Assembly (NCBI RefSeq): GCF_900009265.2
Contig: NZ_LR735008.1
Location: forward strand, 65,001-109,872
DNA length: 44,872 nt
Direction of reading: 5' to 3'
Source: Planktothrix paucivesiculata PCC 9631
Lineage (GTDB): Bacteria; Cyanobacteriota; Cyanobacteriia; Cyanobacteriales; Microcoleaceae
Notes under the pieces: model-generated
What the model was told of the DNA's origin: nothing
What the model saw: the letters and a program-made list of their open reading frames with translations, nothing else
The model's database searches: none
Part shown: positions 44,868-44,872 of the stretch, piece by piece
Layout: the number at the start of each line of letters is the position of its first letter
Numbering within the stretch: position 1 is the first letter of the stretch
Program-made: the position numbers and the translations under genes

Positions 44868-44872
44868 TTCAC
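44837..44872 (+). ncRNA. Right-end hairpin and probable omega RNA scaffold
   Basis: CCCACACTT (44837-44845) pairs perfectly with AAGTGTGGG (44856-44864) around a 10-nt loop and is followed by TAGTTCAC at the window end. In IS200/IS605 elements the omega RNA is made from the tnpB 3' region through the right end, with the guide read from the flanking host DNA. The 5' limit of the RNA is unknown, and the guide would begin just beyond base 44872. Confidence 0.55.

Larger units (their letters stand above)
43452..44872 (+). mobile_element. tnpB-only IS200/IS605-family element (right end near the window edge)
   Basis: The element carries an intact tnpB and hairpin ends but no tnpA transposase, so it is an IS1341-type non-autonomous element that would need TnpA in trans. 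The right end shows the CCCACACTT hairpin followed by TAGTTCAC at 44865-44872, a common end for cyanobacterial members. The left limit is inferred from hairpins and is approximate. It lies 50 bp after the MITE. Confidence 0.7.

Overview
The window reads as chromosomal DNA of a filamentous cyanobacterium. The evidence is a 16S rRNA gene carrying the cyanobacteria-specific 781-region signature, more than twenty GCGATCGC (HIP1) octamers, and genes for chlorophyll synthesis (ChlH), photosystem II (a PsbP lipoprotein), the ferredoxin-thioredoxin system (FtrC), tocopherol (phytyltransferase and cyclase) and type IV pilus motility (PilT). Low GC, heptamer arrays and many dispersed palindromes fit an Oscillatoriales genome such as Planktothrix. 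The genus is an inference; no search was possible.

Layout. 1-2360: the 5' part of an rrn operon on the minus strand (promoter, leader hairpins, 16S, a tRNA-free spacer, start of 23S). 2788-10909: housekeeping genes (tRNA-His, MnmD-like methyltransferase, glmU, homogentisate phytyltransferase, psbP-maf, pyrG) and a small internally duplicated protein. 10912-13177: a divergent WD40/AI-2E-transporter pair bracketed by inverted composite repeats. 13206-16419: a DUF3611 membrane protein and a three-gene cell-surface polysaccharide cassette (two GT2 enzymes and a WcaF-like acetyltransferase). 16497-25750: ddl, DUF309, ftrC, DUF58, pilT, coaD with an overlapping coiled-coil gene, an orphan ATP-grasp enzyme, and a DUF2157/GDYXXLXY membrane pair.

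25888-38188 is the accessory part. It holds a secreted-looking CHAP/FG-GAP protein made of recent tandem duplications, divergent from a compact STAND NTPase that lacks the usual C-terminal sensor repeats. It also holds a small gene followed by a decayed reading frame, a RelN/RelE-type toxin-antitoxin pair lying between two copies of a broken gene fragment, an MmeI-like single-chain restriction-modification enzyme bracketed by 26-bp direct repeats, and an ankyrin protein. The chlH gene sits inside this stretch as a core gene with its own strong terminator.

38359-44872: selO, a small membrane protein, an array of head-to-head palindromic units with compensatory base changes, tocopherol cyclase, pepA, a 102-bp MITE, and a tnpB-only IS200/IS605-type element. 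That tnpB carries two palindromic repeats in frame. Its right-end hairpin is the likely scaffold of a guide (omega) RNA whose guide would lie just outside the window.

The strongest leads are the 20-bp palindromic unit family at 40.4 kb (also at 8.5 kb), the palindromes inside tnpB, the compact STAND gene with tandem operator-like repeats opposite a peptidoglycan-hydrolase-like gene, and the repeat-bracketed restriction-modification gene. None is proven to be a new system from sequence alone.
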